A stretch of 64,000 bases of DNA from Pseudomonadota bacterium. Its GTDB lineage: Bacteria > Pseudomonadota > Alphaproteobacteria > Acetobacterales > Acetobacteraceae. The stretch is taken from the NCBI GenBank assembly GCA_021818505.1, contig JAKADX010000005.1, positions 62,001 to 126,000 on the forward strand, given 5' to 3'. A program made the position numbers and the translations under genes. Positions within the stretch are counted from its first letter, which is position 1. Each line of letters begins with the position of its first letter. The notes under the pieces are model-generated. The model was not told the origin of the DNA. It worked only from the letters and a program-made list of their open reading frames with translations, and ran no database searches. Shown one piece after another: positions 1-9,888 of this stretch.

Positions 1-1126
1 TCTCCGCCTCGCCCTCGGTGATGATCTGCGCCAGCATTCTGCCGGCGCCGCCGGCGGCGGTGATGCCGAAGGAAAATCCCTCCGCCATGTAGGCGTTGCG
101 GTGGCTGGGGATCGGACCGATCAGCGGGTTGCCGTCGGGCGTGTAGCTGATCGGGCCGTTATAGACTGTCTTGACGCCGCCTTTCTCGAAGCATGGCATC
201 CGGAAGAAGGCTTCCTCGATATGCCATTCCAGGCGTTCGAGATCGGGCGGCAGCAGTTCCGCCTTGAATCCCTCCGGCACGCCATAGGCGCCCCACGCCG
301 GCGCGCCTTTCTCATACGGGCCGAGGATCAGCCCGCCACGCTCCTCGCGCATATACCAGCGCGCATCGGCATCACGCAGCACAGGGTGCTCGGGGTTGCC
401 GGCCTTGCGCCATGCGACGATCTCGGGGATTTCGTCGGTGACGATGTACTGGTGCTCGACGGGGATGACGGGGATCGTCAGCCCGAACATCCGCGCCGTG
501 CGCAGCGCGTGATTTCCGGTGGCCGTAACGACGACGTCGCAGGTGATGTCGCCCTTGTCCGTCGTGATCTTCCATTCGCCCGACGGCTGGCGCGCGATCG
601 TCGTCACTTCGGTCTGCCGGTGGATCTGCGCGCCGTTCTTGCGCGCCGCGTCGGCGAGCAGCAGCGTAATGTCGGCGGGATTGATGTAGCCGTCGGTGGG
701 ATGGAACAGCGCGCCCTGCAACCCCTCCGTGTTCACCAGCGGGAAGCGGCGCTTGATCTCGTCGGGCGTCCACCATTCATACGGCACGCCGATTGCGTCC
801 GCGGTGGTGGCGTAGGTCTGGAACTCCTCCATCCGCTCGCGCGTGCGCGCCATGCGCAAGTTGCCGACCTGTCGGAATCCGACGTCGCGCTGCCACTGCT
901 CCGCCAGCCGCGTGTAGAGGTCGATCGACGCGCGGTGCAGCTGTCCATTAGCATAGGACATGTTGAAAAGCGGCAGCAGCCCCGCCGCATGCCACGTCGA
1001 TCCGGCAGTCAGCTCGTCGCGTTCAAGCAAAACGGCATCGCGCCACCCGGCTTCGGTAAGATGGTACAGGATGGAACAGCCGACGACGCCTCCGCCGACC
1101 ACGACCACGCGCGCGTGCGATTGCAT
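1..1126 (-). CDS. FAD-dependent oxidoreductase (sarcosine/dimethylglycine dehydrogenase type), 3' end cut by the window
   Basis: About 375 residues are visible and the frame is open to base 1, so the C-terminus lies outside the window. The ATG at 1126 is followed at once by a Rossmann dinucleotide-binding motif (VVVGGGVVGCSI, residues 7-18). A GSTWHAAG motif near residue 45 is typical of the DAO-family amine oxidoreductases that demethylate sarcosine or dimethylglycine, where the nearby His carries covalent FAD in some members. The far end reads SYTPDGNPLIGP and AEGFSFGITAAGGAG, the usual C-terminal end of the FAD domain. In the dimethylglycine dehydrogenase group a folate-binding GcvT-like domain follows, but that would be off-window. 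It diverges from the membrane-protein gene at 1266. The substrate cannot be fixed from what is visible. Confidence 0.85.
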   Translation of the reverse strand, partial: MQSHARVVVVGGGVVGCSILYHLTEAGWRDAVLLERDELTAGSTWHAAGLLPLFNMSYANGQLHRASIDLYTRLAEQWQRDVGFRQVGNLRMARTRERMEEFQTYATTADAIGVPYEWWTPDEIKRRFPLVNTEGLQGALFHPTDGYINPADITLLLADAARKNGAQIHRQTEVTTIARQPSGEWKITTDKGDITCDVVVTATGNHALRTARMFGLTIPVIPVEHQYIVTDEIPEIVAWRKAGNPEHPVLRDADARWYMREERGGLILGPYEKGAPAWGAYGVPEGFKAELLPPDLERLEWHIEEAFFRMPCFEKGGVKTVYNGPISYTPDGNPLIGPIPSHRNAYMAEGFSFGITAAGGAGRMLAQIITEGEAE

Positions 1127-1265
1127 CTGCGACGCCCTCCACATGAGCAGGACACGAGATTTAGCAGGGTGAAGCGGCGGCGCAACAGCGGGGCCGCGGC
1201 GATGGCGGCGGGCCAGGACGGTCTGTAGCATCGGCTGCGACACATCTGCGGGAAGGGCACACGTA

Positions 1266-3434
1266 TTGCGCGCGGTCGCTGCGATCCTGGTTGCCGGCGT
1301 GCTGCTCGGTCACTGGCCGGAACTGATCCTGCATCTCTCGTCCGATCCGCTGCTCTGGGTGGCGCGGCTCAGTGGGACGCTGCCGCAGACCGTGCTGCCC
1401 GGCCTGCCCGGCTGGAACGACCCGAACGCCGGCATCACCACGCAGGCGCTCGGCGGGCTGGCGGCGGCGCAATGGCTGCGCGGTGAGGTGCCATGGTGGA
1501 ACCCGTATTCGGGCGTCGGCTTGCCGCTCGCCGCCGAGATGCAGAATTCGGCGCTGTTCCTGCCCTTCGTGCTGCTGCTGGCGCTGAAGAACGGTGTGGT
1601 GGCGCTGAAACTCGCGATGCAGCTTGTCGCCGCGTTCGCGACCTTCGCGCTGCTGCGCCAATTGGGCTTGCGACGCGGCGCGGCGACGGTGGGCGCGCTG
1701 TGCTTCGCGCTCAACGGCACCTTTGCCTGGATGGCGCACGGGCCGATGCTGCCGGTCGCCTTCCTGCCCCTGATGCTGCTGGGGATCGAGTGGTCGGCCG
1801 CCGGGGGGCGCGGCGGCGAGGCCTGGCTCGCGCTCGGCGTTGCCTACACGCTGCTGGCCGGCTTCCCGGAGACGGCGTTCCTCGACGGGCTGTTCGCCGG
1901 AAGCTGGGCGGTGCTGCGGCTTGCGCAGGCGCGGCGGGGGGCGTGGCGGGCGCTGCTGTTCAGGTTGGTCTGGGGCGGCGGTATCGGGCTGCTGTTGGCG
2001 CTGCCGGCGGTCTATGCCTTCGCGCAGGCGCTTCCGGACAGCGCGGTCGGCGTGCATGGTGCCGCTGCCGGACCGTTCCTGCTGCCCCGGCGCGAGCTGG
2101 CGCTGTTCCTGACGCCCTATGCCTACGGCACGATCGGATTCGCGGACCAATGGGTCGAGTCCGGCCTGATCGGCGGGTTCCTGCAACTCGGCCTGCTGCC
2201 ACCGGCCCTGTTAGGCCTGATCGTCGGCCGGCGGGAGCGCGGGTTGCGCTGGCTGATCGCGGGCTGGGCGCTGGTGATGTTCGCCGACATGCTCGGCGCG
2301 CCGCTGGTCGGGCCGGCGCTCGACCTGATCCCGTTCTTCGCCCGCGTGATCGTCGAACGCTATGTCTGGCCGAGTTGGGAACTCGGACTCGTGGTGCTGG
2401 CCGCGTTCGGGCTGGAGGACTGGCTCGCCGGCGCGCAGCGGCCGCGCTGGGCTGCGCCGGCCGCGGTGCTGACGGCGGCGTTGGCGGTCGCTTGCGGCTT
2501 GTGGTCAGGGCGGGATCACATCCGCGATCTGCTGACCTCCGCGCCCGGCTACTGGCCGTATCTGCTGGGCAGCATCGTCGCGGCGGCGCTGGTTCTGGCG
2601 GCCTCGGCGGCCCTGCTGAGCCGTGCGCCTGGGCGGCGGCGGGCTTCGGCCGCTGGCGTCGTGCTGACGGTCGAGGCGATCGCGCTTGCCAGCCTGCCGC
2701 TGCTGTCCGGTGCGCGCGGCGCCCCGCTCGACTGGGCGGCGGTGCGCTTCCTGCAAAAGAATCTCGGGCTGGCCCGCTTCGTCTCGCTCGGCCCGATCGC
2801 GCCGAACTACGGCGCACTGTTCGGTATCGCCTCGGTCAACGCAGATTATCTGCCGGTGCTGTCATCATGGTCGGATTACATGCAGCGCCACCTGTTCCCT
2901 GGCGCCGGCATCGCGCTCACGCCGGTGATCGCGGACGGCACCGAACTGGCGACTGTCATGCCGCGACACATCGGCGAGTACGAGGCGGTAGGCGTGAAAT
3001 ACGTGGCGGCCTTTCACGGCAGCACGCCGTTCCGCGACATCGCCGACCCGCCCAGGCTCGCATTCCTGGGCCGCGCCATCGACATCTACGAACTCGCCGC
3101 GCCTGCGCCCTATTTCGCGCTCATCGAAGGCGCCTGCTCGCTCGTGCCGCAGGGTCGCGAGGCGGTCGTGGCGGACTGCGCGGCGCCGGCGCGGCTGCTG
3201 CGCCGCGAACTGTTCGCGCCGGGCTGGACCGCGACGATCGGCGGGGCGGGCGTGCCGATCGGGCGCGCAGAGGAGATTTTCCAGAGCGTGACCGTGCCCG
3301 CCGGCCGTTCCTTGGTGCGCTTCGCCTACGCGCCGCCCGGCGTCGGCTGGGCCTGGGCCGGCTTCGCCGCCGGGCTGGGCGCGGGGCTGATCGCGGCGGC
3401 CCGCCGTCGTGCTGCCCGCGTTCACGGTGGCTGA
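1266..3434 (+). CDS. YfhO-like polytopic membrane protein
   Basis: This 722-residue protein has about a dozen hydrophobic segments and a soluble C-terminal part (from about residue 480) that ends in one more membrane helix. The N-terminal part has the NPYSGVGLPLAAEMQNSALF stretch, which resembles the motif after the first helix of YfhO-family proteins. These are GT-C-like membrane proteins, some of which act in lipid-linked glycosylation. The start is a TTG with GGAAGGG about 9 bases upstream; I see no better in-frame ATG. The function here is unproven: a glycosyl-transfer role is inferred from the fold family only. It stands alone, diverging from the FAD oxidoreductase and followed by a lower-GC gap of 224 bp with no recognisable gene. 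Confidence 0.7.
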   Translation: MRAVAAILVAGVLLGHWPELILHLSSDPLLWVARLSGTLPQTVLPGLPGWNDPNAGITTQALGGLAAAQWLRGEVPWWNPYSGVGLPLAAEMQNSALFLPFVLLLALKNGVVALKLAMQLVAAFATFALLRQLGLRRGAATVGALCFALNGTFAWMAHGPMLPVAFLPLMLLGIEWSAAGGRGGEAWLALGVAYTLLAGFPETAFLDGLFAGSWAVLRLAQARRGAWRALLFRLVWGGGIGLLLALPAVYAFAQALPDSAVGVHGAAAGPFLLPRRELALFLTPYAYGTIGFADQWVESGLIGGFLQLGLLPPALLGLIVGRRERGLRWLIAGWALVMFADMLGAPLVGPALDLIPFFARVIVERYVWPSWELGLVVLAAFGLEDWLAGAQRPRWAAPAAVLTAALAVACGLWSGRDHIRDLLTSAPGYWPYLLGSIVAAALVLAASAALLSRAPGRRRASAAGVVLTVEAIALASLPLLSGARGAPLDWAAVRFLQKNLGLARFVSLGPIAPNYGALFGIASVNADYLPVLSSWSDYMQRHLFPGAGIALTPVIADGTELATVMPRHIGEYEAVGVKYVAAFHGSTPFRDIADPPRLAFLGRAIDIYELAAPAPYFALIEGACSLVPQGREAVVADCAAPARLLRRELFAPGWTATIGGAGVPIGRAEEIFQSVTVPAGRSLVRFAYAPPGVGWAWAGFAAGLGAGLIAAARRRAARVHGG

Positions 3435-3658
3435 ACCCGCCTCATTCCGTGTGCAGCCCAGAACGACGACATCCGTGGCTTGATCGCGCATCTCGCTTCG
3501 CGCGTCACCCGGGACACAATTGTTCGCGCAAATCGTAAGTAAAAAAGTGAACGTCTGCATGATGTGCCGGGCGTCAGGTCTTTGTGACATGCCATGGTGG
3601 TGATCTCACCCGCGATGTGTTGTCGCCCATAGTGTGTACAGATTGAGAGGATCCAAAA

Positions 3659-4675
3659 ATGATCCGCGGATTGATAGCGATTGCTATTGCCATATCTATC
3701 GCGAGCGGTCCTTCGGGCGCAAAATCCGAGATAGCTTCCGAAGATTTTTTCGTCGATGCGGCAACTCCAGGAACAAAACTGTTCGTCCGCAACAAACATG
3801 CGGACGGCTCTCTGCCGCCTGATCGGATCGTGCTCTTCGTGCACGGCCTTCTCTTCCCGTCCGAGAGCAATTTTGACCTGGCCCTGGACGGATTGTCGTG
3901 GATGGATTTCGTGGCGCGGGACGGCTGGGACGTCTACGCGATGGACGTTCGTGCCTACGGCCGTTCGACCCGGCCGCCGGAAATGTCGCAGCCACCGACT
4001 GAAAATCTGCCTATCGGCGGGTACGACACCTTCGTTTCCGATATCGGCAGCGTGGTCGATGCGATCAGGGCGCGCCGCCACGTCACCAAGGTCAACCTTG
4101 TCGGCTGGTCGCTGGGAGCCGGCATGGCGGGCGCCTACACGGCAAGCGCGAACGACAAGATCTCTCGCCTGGTGATGTTCGCGCCAGGCTGGCTGCCGAC
4201 CACGCGGCCCGATCCCGGCAAGTGGTCCAAGCTCGGTGCTTACCTGGAGAACACCAAGGACGAGGAGGATTACGCATCGATCCCGCCCGCCCGGCGGGAG
4301 GCAATCTACCCGAGGGCATGGTTCGAAGCGTGGTGGGCAGCGCAGTTCGCAACCGACCCGGCCGGGGCCGCGAAAAATCCGCCGATTATCCGATCCCCGG
4401 CCGGACCGTTGGCAGACGTCCGGAAACATGCTCTTTCCGGTCGAGCATTTTATGATCCCGGCAAAATCACGGTGCCGACCCTGGTGGTCGTCGGCGAGTG
4501 GGACACCGATACGCCACCGGCCAGAGGTCAAACCGTTTTCGCGCTGCTGACCCATGCGCCAATCAAGCGCTTCGTCATGCTGGGAGAGGGCACCCACATG
4601 ATGGCGTTCGAAACGACGCGCATCGCGCTGTTCTCGGAAGTACAAAATTTCCTCAATACGGAACACCGGAAGTAA
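3659..4675 (+). CDS. Exported alpha/beta hydrolase
   Basis: The 338-residue product begins with a hydrophobic signal peptide (about residues 1-20, ending SIASGPSGA) and is probably periplasmic. The alpha/beta hydrolase pattern is complete: an oxyanion-hole HG at residues 62-63, a nucleophile elbow GWSLG with Ser151, an acidic turn in VVVGEWDTD, and a C-terminal GEGTHMM carrying the catalytic His. An AG-rich Shine-Dalgarno (GAGAGG) lies about 8 bases before the ATG. The substrate is unknown; esterase or lactonase activity is possible. Codon use is less GC-rich than in neighbouring operons, and a second, broken hydrolase follows 84 bp later, so the pair may have been acquired together. Confidence 0.8.
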   Translation: MIRGLIAIAIAISIASGPSGAKSEIASEDFFVDAATPGTKLFVRNKHADGSLPPDRIVLFVHGLLFPSESNFDLALDGLSWMDFVARDGWDVYAMDVRAYGRSTRPPEMSQPPTENLPIGGYDTFVSDIGSVVDAIRARRHVTKVNLVGWSLGAGMAGAYTASANDKISRLVMFAPGWLPTTRPDPGKWSKLGAYLENTKDEEDYASIPPARREAIYPRAWFEAWWAAQFATDPAGAAKNPPIIRSPAGPLADVRKHALSGRAFYDPGKITVPTLVVVGEWDTDTPPARGQTVFALLTHAPIKRFVMLGEGTHMMAFETTRIALFSEVQNFLNTEHRK

Positions 4676-4759
4676 GCCGTCGCGTGCGCGATCCCGGCGC
4701 CTGTCTCCTTCGGTTCGGCGTCCTGGATTGACAGAACCGATTTCCAAAGGAGGTCAAAA

Positions 4760-5656
4760 ATGGCTCCGCTTCATGCATCGCGCCGGAAAATTCTGCTGGC
4801 AGGCGGCGTCCTCGCCACCTTCGGGACTGTCGGGTTGGGGCCGGGCACGGCCCTGGCGAGCAATCGCTGGGAGACTTTGCCGGAACTCCCGCCGATGCCG
4901 CCCGCGACGACCAGCGGCTATTTGGATGTCAATGACATCTCCGTCTGGTATGCGACGTTCGGCGAGGGCAAGCCGCTCGTTCTGTTGCACGGTGGACTTG
5001 GCACTGCCGGGCAGTGGGCCGGGCAGATCCCGGCGTTCGCACGGCAGTTCACGGTCATCGTCATGGACAGTCGCGGCCACGGGCGCAGCACGCGCTCGGC
5101 GCAGCCCTATTCGTATGAGCTGATGGCATCCGATACCCTCGCACTGATGGACAAACTGCAAATACAGAAAGCATCGCTCGTGGGATTCAGCGACGGGGGT
5201 TGCACCGGACTGGCCATTGCCATCCAAAACCCGGAGCGGATCGACCGTCTTGCCGTGTTCGGGGCGAACTATAATGCAAGTGCCCTGAAGGATGATTGGG
5301 CCGACAAGCCAGCCGTTAAGCTCGCGCAGCCGCGGGGCAAGGCCGCCTATCTGCGCCTTTCAAAAACGCCGGCCGACTTCGACAACTTCGTTGCCGCGGT
5401 TGTCAAGATGTGGGAGACCGAGCCGAATTTCAGCGAAGACCAGCTTCAACCCGCCGTGCTCGCGGCGTAGGCTGCAATCCGGTGTCTCAAAAACCGCGGC
5501 CGGTACAAGTTCATCAAACGGTCGCACGCCGAGCGTATGGCAGCGCTCATCCCGAACGCGGAGCTGATCATCCTCCCGGATGTCAGTCACTTTGCCATGT
5601 GGCAGGATCCGTCAGCCTTCAACGCTGCTGTCCTGGGCTTTCTGGCCCGCCCGTAG
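4760..5656 (+). pseudogene. Alpha/beta hydrolase with Tat-like signal, interrupted by an in-frame TAG
   Basis: The first 236 codons encode a twin-arginine-type leader (SRRKILLAGG), an oxyanion HG and a nucleophile elbow GFSDGG (Ser144), as in the 3-oxoadipate enol-lactonase-like hydrolases. Translation stops at TAG 5468-5470. The same frame stays open after the stop and encodes a convincing hydrolase C-terminus (ERMAALIPNAELIILPDVSH, then FAMWQDP) with the catalytic His, ending at TAG 5654. The roughly 15 codons around the stop, where homologues have the strand with the catalytic Asp (VPxLVxxGxxD), do not read as hydrolase. A local deletion or scrambling plus the stop is the simplest explanation. 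The 236-residue product alone would lack Asp and His. A Shine-Dalgarno AAAGGAGG precedes the ATG. Confidence 0.75.
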
Positions 5657-5678
5657 CGGAGCGGTGGGCGGCCGTGCG

Positions 5679-5710
5679 CCCGGCACCCTCCGGCGCGGGA
5701 GGGTGCCGGG
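5679..5710. terminator. Strong hairpin between the broken hydrolase and glnA
   Basis: The arms CCCGGCACCCTCC (5679-5691) and GGAGGGTGCCGGG (5698-5710) pair perfectly over 13 bp around a 6-nt loop. It lies 9 bp past the glnA stop on the minus strand and 22 bp past the hydrolase frame on the plus strand, so it can serve both. There is no clear T-tract on either side, so termination is inferred from position and stem strength. Confidence 0.6.
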
Positions 5711-5719
5711 CCTGAGCCG

Positions 5720-7156
5720 TCAGACGGAGTAGTACATCTCGAACTCGACCGGATGCGGGGTGTGCTCGAACTTGTACACCTCGGTCCACTTCAGCTCGAT
5801 ATAGCTCTCGATCTGGTCGAGGCTGAACACGTCGCCGGCGAGCAGGAACTCGTGGTCCGCTTCCAGCGCGCCGAGCGCCTCGCGCAGGCTGCCGCACACC
5901 GTGGGAATGCCCTTCAGCTCCTCCGGCGGCAGGTCGTAGAGGTCCTTGTCCATCGGGTCGCCCGGATGGATCTTGTTCTTGATCCCGTCCAGACCGGCCA
6001 TCAGCATGGCGCTGAACGCCAGATACGGGTTCGCCGCAGCGTCGGGGAAACGCACCTCGACGCGCTTGGCCTTCGGGTTGGTCGCATACGGGATGCGGCA
6101 GGAGGCCGAGCGGTTGCGTGCCGAGTAGGCCAGCAGCACCGGCGCCTCGAAGCCCGGGATCAGCCGCTTGTAGCTGTTGGTCGCCGGGTTGGTGAAGGCG
6201 TTGAGCGCCTTGGCGTGCTTGATGATGCCGCCGATGTAGTAGAGCGCGGTTTCCGACAGGTCGGCGTAGCCGTTGCCGGCGAACAGCGGCTTGCCGCCCT
6301 TCCAGATCGACTGATGGCAGTGCATGCCGGAGCCGTTGTCGCCGTAGATCGGCTTGGGCATGAACGTCGCGGTCTTGCCGTAGCTGTGCGCGACGTTGTG
6401 GATGCAGTACTTGTAGATCTGCAGATGGTCCGCCATGCGCACCATCGGGCCGAACTTCATGCCCAGCTCGTGCTGCGACTGCGCGACCTCGTGGTGGTGC
6501 TTCTCGATCACCACGCCCATCTCGCCCATGGTCGAGAGCATCTCGGCGCGCAGGTCGCTCTCGCTATCGACCGGGGGGACCGGGAAATAGCCGCCCTTGA
6601 TGCCGGGGCGGTGGCCCATGTTGCCCTCGGCGTAGTCCTTCAGCGACGCCTGCGGCCCCTCCATGCTGTCGAGCTGGAAGATTCCGTAATTGCCGCCGGT
6701 GCCGAACTTGACGCTGTCGAATACGAAGAACTCGGCCTCGGGACCGAAGAACACGGCATCGCCGATGCCCGATGCCTTGACATACGCGTCCGCCTTCTTC
6801 GCCGTCGAACGCGGATCGCGGTTGTACGGCTGGCCGGTGGACGGCTCGATGATGTCGCAGATCAGCACCAGCGACGGCTTGGCGGCGAACGGGTCCATCG
6901 TCGCCGTCTCGGCGTCCGGCATCAGGATCATGTCGCTCTCGTTGATCGCCTTCCAGCCGGCGATCGAGGAGCCGTCGAACATGATGCCGTCGCGGAACAC
7001 ATCCTCGTCGATGGTGGAGACGTGCTGGGCGGTGTGGTGCCACTTGCCGCGCGGGTCAGTGAACCGCAGGTCCACGTATTCCACGGAGTGCTCCTTGAGC
7101 ATCTCCATCACTTTCGCCACGCCGTTGTCGCCGCCGCCTGCGGGTCGCTTCGCCAT
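5720..7156 (-). CDS. glnA: Glutamine synthetase, type I
   Basis: This 478-residue enzyme makes glutamine from glutamate, ammonia and ATP as a cytoplasmic dodecamer. Visible signatures include FDGSSIAGW, the FFGPEAEFF metal-site strand, the ATP-site block [10 protein letters not shown], and NRSASCRIP near the active site. The [12 protein letters not shown] segment contains the tyrosine that GlnE adenylylates in class I-beta enzymes, so adenylylation control is probably intact. Length is about 9 residues longer than the usual 469, all at the N-terminus (MAKRPAGGG). GAGGG 10 bases upstream supports the ATG at 7156. It follows glnB by 180 bp on the same strand and is likely co-transcribed from the promoter in front of glnB. 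Confidence 0.97.
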   Translation of the reverse strand: MAKRPAGGGDNGVAKVMEMLKEHSVEYVDLRFTDPRGKWHHTAQHVSTIDEDVFRDGIMFDGSSIAGWKAINESDMILMPDAETATMDPFAAKPSLVLICDIIEPSTGQPYNRDPRSTAKKADAYVKASGIGDAVFFGPEAEFFVFDSVKFGTGGNYGIFQLDSMEGPQASLKDYAEGNMGHRPGIKGGYFPVPPVDSESDLRAEMLSTMGEMGVVIEKHHHEVAQSQHELGMKFGPMVRMADHLQIYKYCIHNVAHSYGKTATFMPKPIYGDNGSGMHCHQSIWKGGKPLFAGNGYADLSETALYYIGGIIKHAKALNAFTNPATNSYKRLIPGFEAPVLLAYSARNRSASCRIPYATNPKAKRVEVRFPDAAANPYLAFSAMLMAGLDGIKNKIHPGDPMDKDLYDLPPEELKGIPTVCGSLREALGALEADHEFLLAGDVFSLDQIESYIELKWTEVYKFEHTPHPVEFEMYYSV

Positions 7157-7335
7157 TCCAGTTCCCTCATGTCACCGCGCGGCACCGGCCGGCGCCGCGC
7201 GCACCCCGAAGCCGCCCCACGCGGCCTCCGTTCCGTGCCCAACCACCCCGTCGTGCCGGGTGCGGGGCACCAGGCACGTTCCGTCGTCGGTCGGCCGATG
7301 CCCCGGGCGCACCGATGCACACGGGGCGTAACCTG

Positions 7336-7848
<513 letters not shown>

Positions 7849-7923
7849 TCATTTCGTGGCAGCTTCACGTTGCGGTGCGGCGGCACGGATCCTAGGTTGC
7901 CGCTTCGCGACGGGGAGGGACAG

Positions 7924-9114
7924 GTGAAGCCGGTCAATTCGCTGCTGGCCGCCACCGGCACGACGATTTTCACCGTGATGTCGGCGCTGGCCGAGGCCCA
8001 TGGCGCGATCAATCTCGGCCAGGGCTTTCCCGACACCGAGGGGCCGGCCGACCTGATCGAGGCGGCGGCGGCGGGGCTGCGCGATGGGCGCAACCAGTAT
8101 CCGCCGCTGACCGGCGTTGCGGAACTGCGCCAGGCGGTGGCGGCGGCCAACGCGCGCTTCTACGGTCTGGAGGTGGACTGGGCGAGCGAGGTCGTCGTGA
8201 CCTCCGGCGCCACCGAGGCGATCACCGCCAGCCTCGCCGCGCTGATCGACCCCGGCGACGAGGTGGTGCTGATCGAGCCGCTCTATGACACCTATCTGCC
8301 GACCGTGAAGCTGCTCGGCGCGGTGCCGCGGCTGGTGCGGCTGACCCCGCCGCACTGGCGGCTGCCGCGCGAGGAACTGGCCGCCGCGTTCGGGCCGCGC
8401 ACCAAGGCGCTGCTGCTGAACACGCCGATGAACCCGGCCGGCAAGGTGCTCACAGCCGACGAACTCGGCTTCATCGCCGATCTGCTGCTCCGCCACGACG
8501 CCTATGCGGTGTGCGACGAAGTCTATGAGCACCTGGTATTCGACGGCGCGCGCCACATCCCGCTGATGACGCTGCCGGGGATGCGGGAGCGGTGCCTGCG
8601 CATCGGCAGCGCCGGCAAGACCTTCGCCTTCACCGGCTGGAAGGTCGGCTACGTCACCGCGCCGCGGGCGCTGGCCGGGCTGGTGGCGAAGGCACACCAG
8701 AACCTGACCTTCACCACCCCACCCAACCTGCAACGGGCGGTGGCGATCGGCTTGGGCAAGGACGACGCCTATTACGCGGGCCTCGCCGCCGACCTCGCTG
8801 CCCGGCGCGACCTGTTCGCCGCCGGGCTGAAGCGGCTCGGGTTCCGGGTGCTGCCCACCCTCGGCAGCTACTTTATCACCGCCGGCTACGCGCCGCTCGG
8901 CTTCACCGAGGACGATGCCGCGTTCTGCCGCCGCATGACGGAACAGGCACGGGTGACGGCAATCCCGCTCTCGGCCTTCTATGCCGGCGAGGCGCCGGGA
9001 CGCTACGTGCGCTTCGCCTTTTGCAAGCGGCCGGAGGTGCTGATGGCAGCCCTTGAGCGGCTGGAGGGGTGGCTCGCGGAACGACGGATTGACGCCCGTC
9101 CTGACGGCGCCTAA
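7924..9114 (+). CDS. Class I/II pyridoxal-phosphate aminotransferase
   Basis: From the GTG at 7924, just after GGGGAGGGA, the product has 396 residues, typical for fold-type I aminotransferases; an earlier TTG lacks a ribosome site. Landmarks are NLGQGFPDTEGP, the cofactor-ring region SGATEAI, NTPMNPAGKV, CDEVYEHLVFDG with the Asp that pairs with PLP N1, and SAGKTFAFTGWKVGY, where Lys232 forms the Schiff base. The C-terminal Arg in GRYVRFAFCK binds the substrate carboxylate. The FDG after CDEVYEHLV and the GQGFPD start are characteristic of the kynurenine/methionine aminotransferase (YbdL-like) branch; the exact amino donor cannot be set. It diverges from glnB. Confidence 0.88.
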   Translation: MKPVNSLLAATGTTIFTVMSALAEAHGAINLGQGFPDTEGPADLIEAAAAGLRDGRNQYPPLTGVAELRQAVAAANARFYGLEVDWASEVVVTSGATEAITASLAALIDPGDEVVLIEPLYDTYLPTVKLLGAVPRLVRLTPPHWRLPREELAAAFGPRTKALLLNTPMNPAGKVLTADELGFIADLLLRHDAYAVCDEVYEHLVFDGARHIPLMTLPGMRERCLRIGSAGKTFAFTGWKVGYVTAPRALAGLVAKAHQNLTFTTPPNLQRAVAIGLGKDDAYYAGLAADLAARRDLFAAGLKRLGFRVLPTLGSYFITAGYAPLGFTEDDAAFCRRMTEQARVTAIPLSAFYAGEAPGRYVRFAFCKRPEVLMAALERLEGWLAERRIDARPDGA

Positions 9115-9137
9115 ATCGCCGGCTCGACCGGGCCGGT

Positions 9138-9214
9138 GGCGGGTGTAGCTCAGTTGGTAGAGCGCCAGGTTGTGGTCTTGGATGTCGTGGGTTCGAATCC
9201 CATCGCTCGCCCCA
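9138..9214 (+). tRNA. tRNA-His (GTG anticodon)
   Basis: A full cloverleaf can be folded: acceptor 7 bp, D-arm GCTCAGTTGGTAGAGC, anticodon stem CCAGG/CTTGG around the loop TTGTGGT (anticodon GTG), and T-arm GTGGG-TTCGAAT-CCCAT. The extra G at position -1 (9138) faces C73 (9211), the identity pair of histidine tRNAs, and CCA (9212-9214) is encoded. It ends 8 bp before the convergent SCO gene. Confidence 0.97.
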
Positions 9215-9222
9215 CCGGCTGG

Positions 9223-9888
9223 TCAGACCAATCCTTCCAGCACTTCCAGCAGGTGCGAAAACAGCCCTCGTGGCTGGCCGGTATCGATGAGCCGGCGCAG
9301 GTCTGTGGTGGCGCCCGTGATGTCGGGCGAGGTGTTGGCGAAGGAGGGGATCAACAGCCGCGCCGCGCCGGTGCCGTCGAAAGCATAGATCGCCGAACTG
9401 TGCGTGACCTGGTAGTCGTTGCCTGACCGTTTGACCGAATAGGCGATGCGGTAGCGCTGCGCCAGTGTCGCGAGCTGATCGGGCGTGCCACGCAGTCCGA
9501 CCACCTCAGGCCCGAATGCCGCGGCGTATTGCTTCAGCACCGGCAACGTGTCACGGACCGGATCGACAGTCACGAACAGAACCCGCACGTCCTCTGCCTG
9601 CTTGCCCAGCCCCTTGAGCACCGCGTCGATGTTGGTCAACGTCAGCGGGCATACATCAGGGCAGAATGTGTAGCCGAAATACAGCAGCACGACCTTGCCG
9701 TGGAAATCGGATCCGGTGACCTGCTTGCCGTCGCTCGCGCGGGTCAGCGTGAAGGCGAGCGGCGGTGAGCTGCCGGACACGTCGATGTTCGATGGCCCCT
9801 TGTTCAGGCCGGCGGCCAGCGTCGGCGTCGTCACGATTGCCGTCGCGGCAGCCAGGAGCGTCCGCCGCGTCATGCCTGCGCATGTCAT
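9223..9888 (-). CDS. SCO1/SenC/PrrC-family copper chaperone
   Basis: The 221-residue protein has a twin-arginine-like leader (MTRRTLLAAATAIVTTPTLA), then a thioredoxin-fold SCO domain. The copper ligands are visible: CPDVC (Cys76, Cys80) and a distal His in VTHSS (His163). SCO proteins deliver copper to, or reduce, the CuA site of cytochrome c oxidase in the periplasm. The start at 9888 overlaps the stop of the PCuAC gene (ATGA), indicating translational coupling; a longer frame runs back inside that gene and is not credible. With PCuAC and the CtaG-like gene it forms a three-gene oxidase copper-assembly operon. Confidence 0.92.
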   Translation of the reverse strand: MTCAGMTRRTLLAAATAIVTTPTLAAGLNKGPSNIDVSGSSPPLAFTLTRASDGKQVTGSDFHGKVVLLYFGYTFCPDVCPLTLTNIDAVLKGLGKQAEDVRVLFVTVDPVRDTLPVLKQYAAAFGPEVVGLRGTPDQLATLAQRYRIAYSVKRSGNDYQVTHSSAIYAFDGTGAARLLIPSFANTSPDITGATTDLRRLIDTGQPRGLFSHLLEVLEGLV

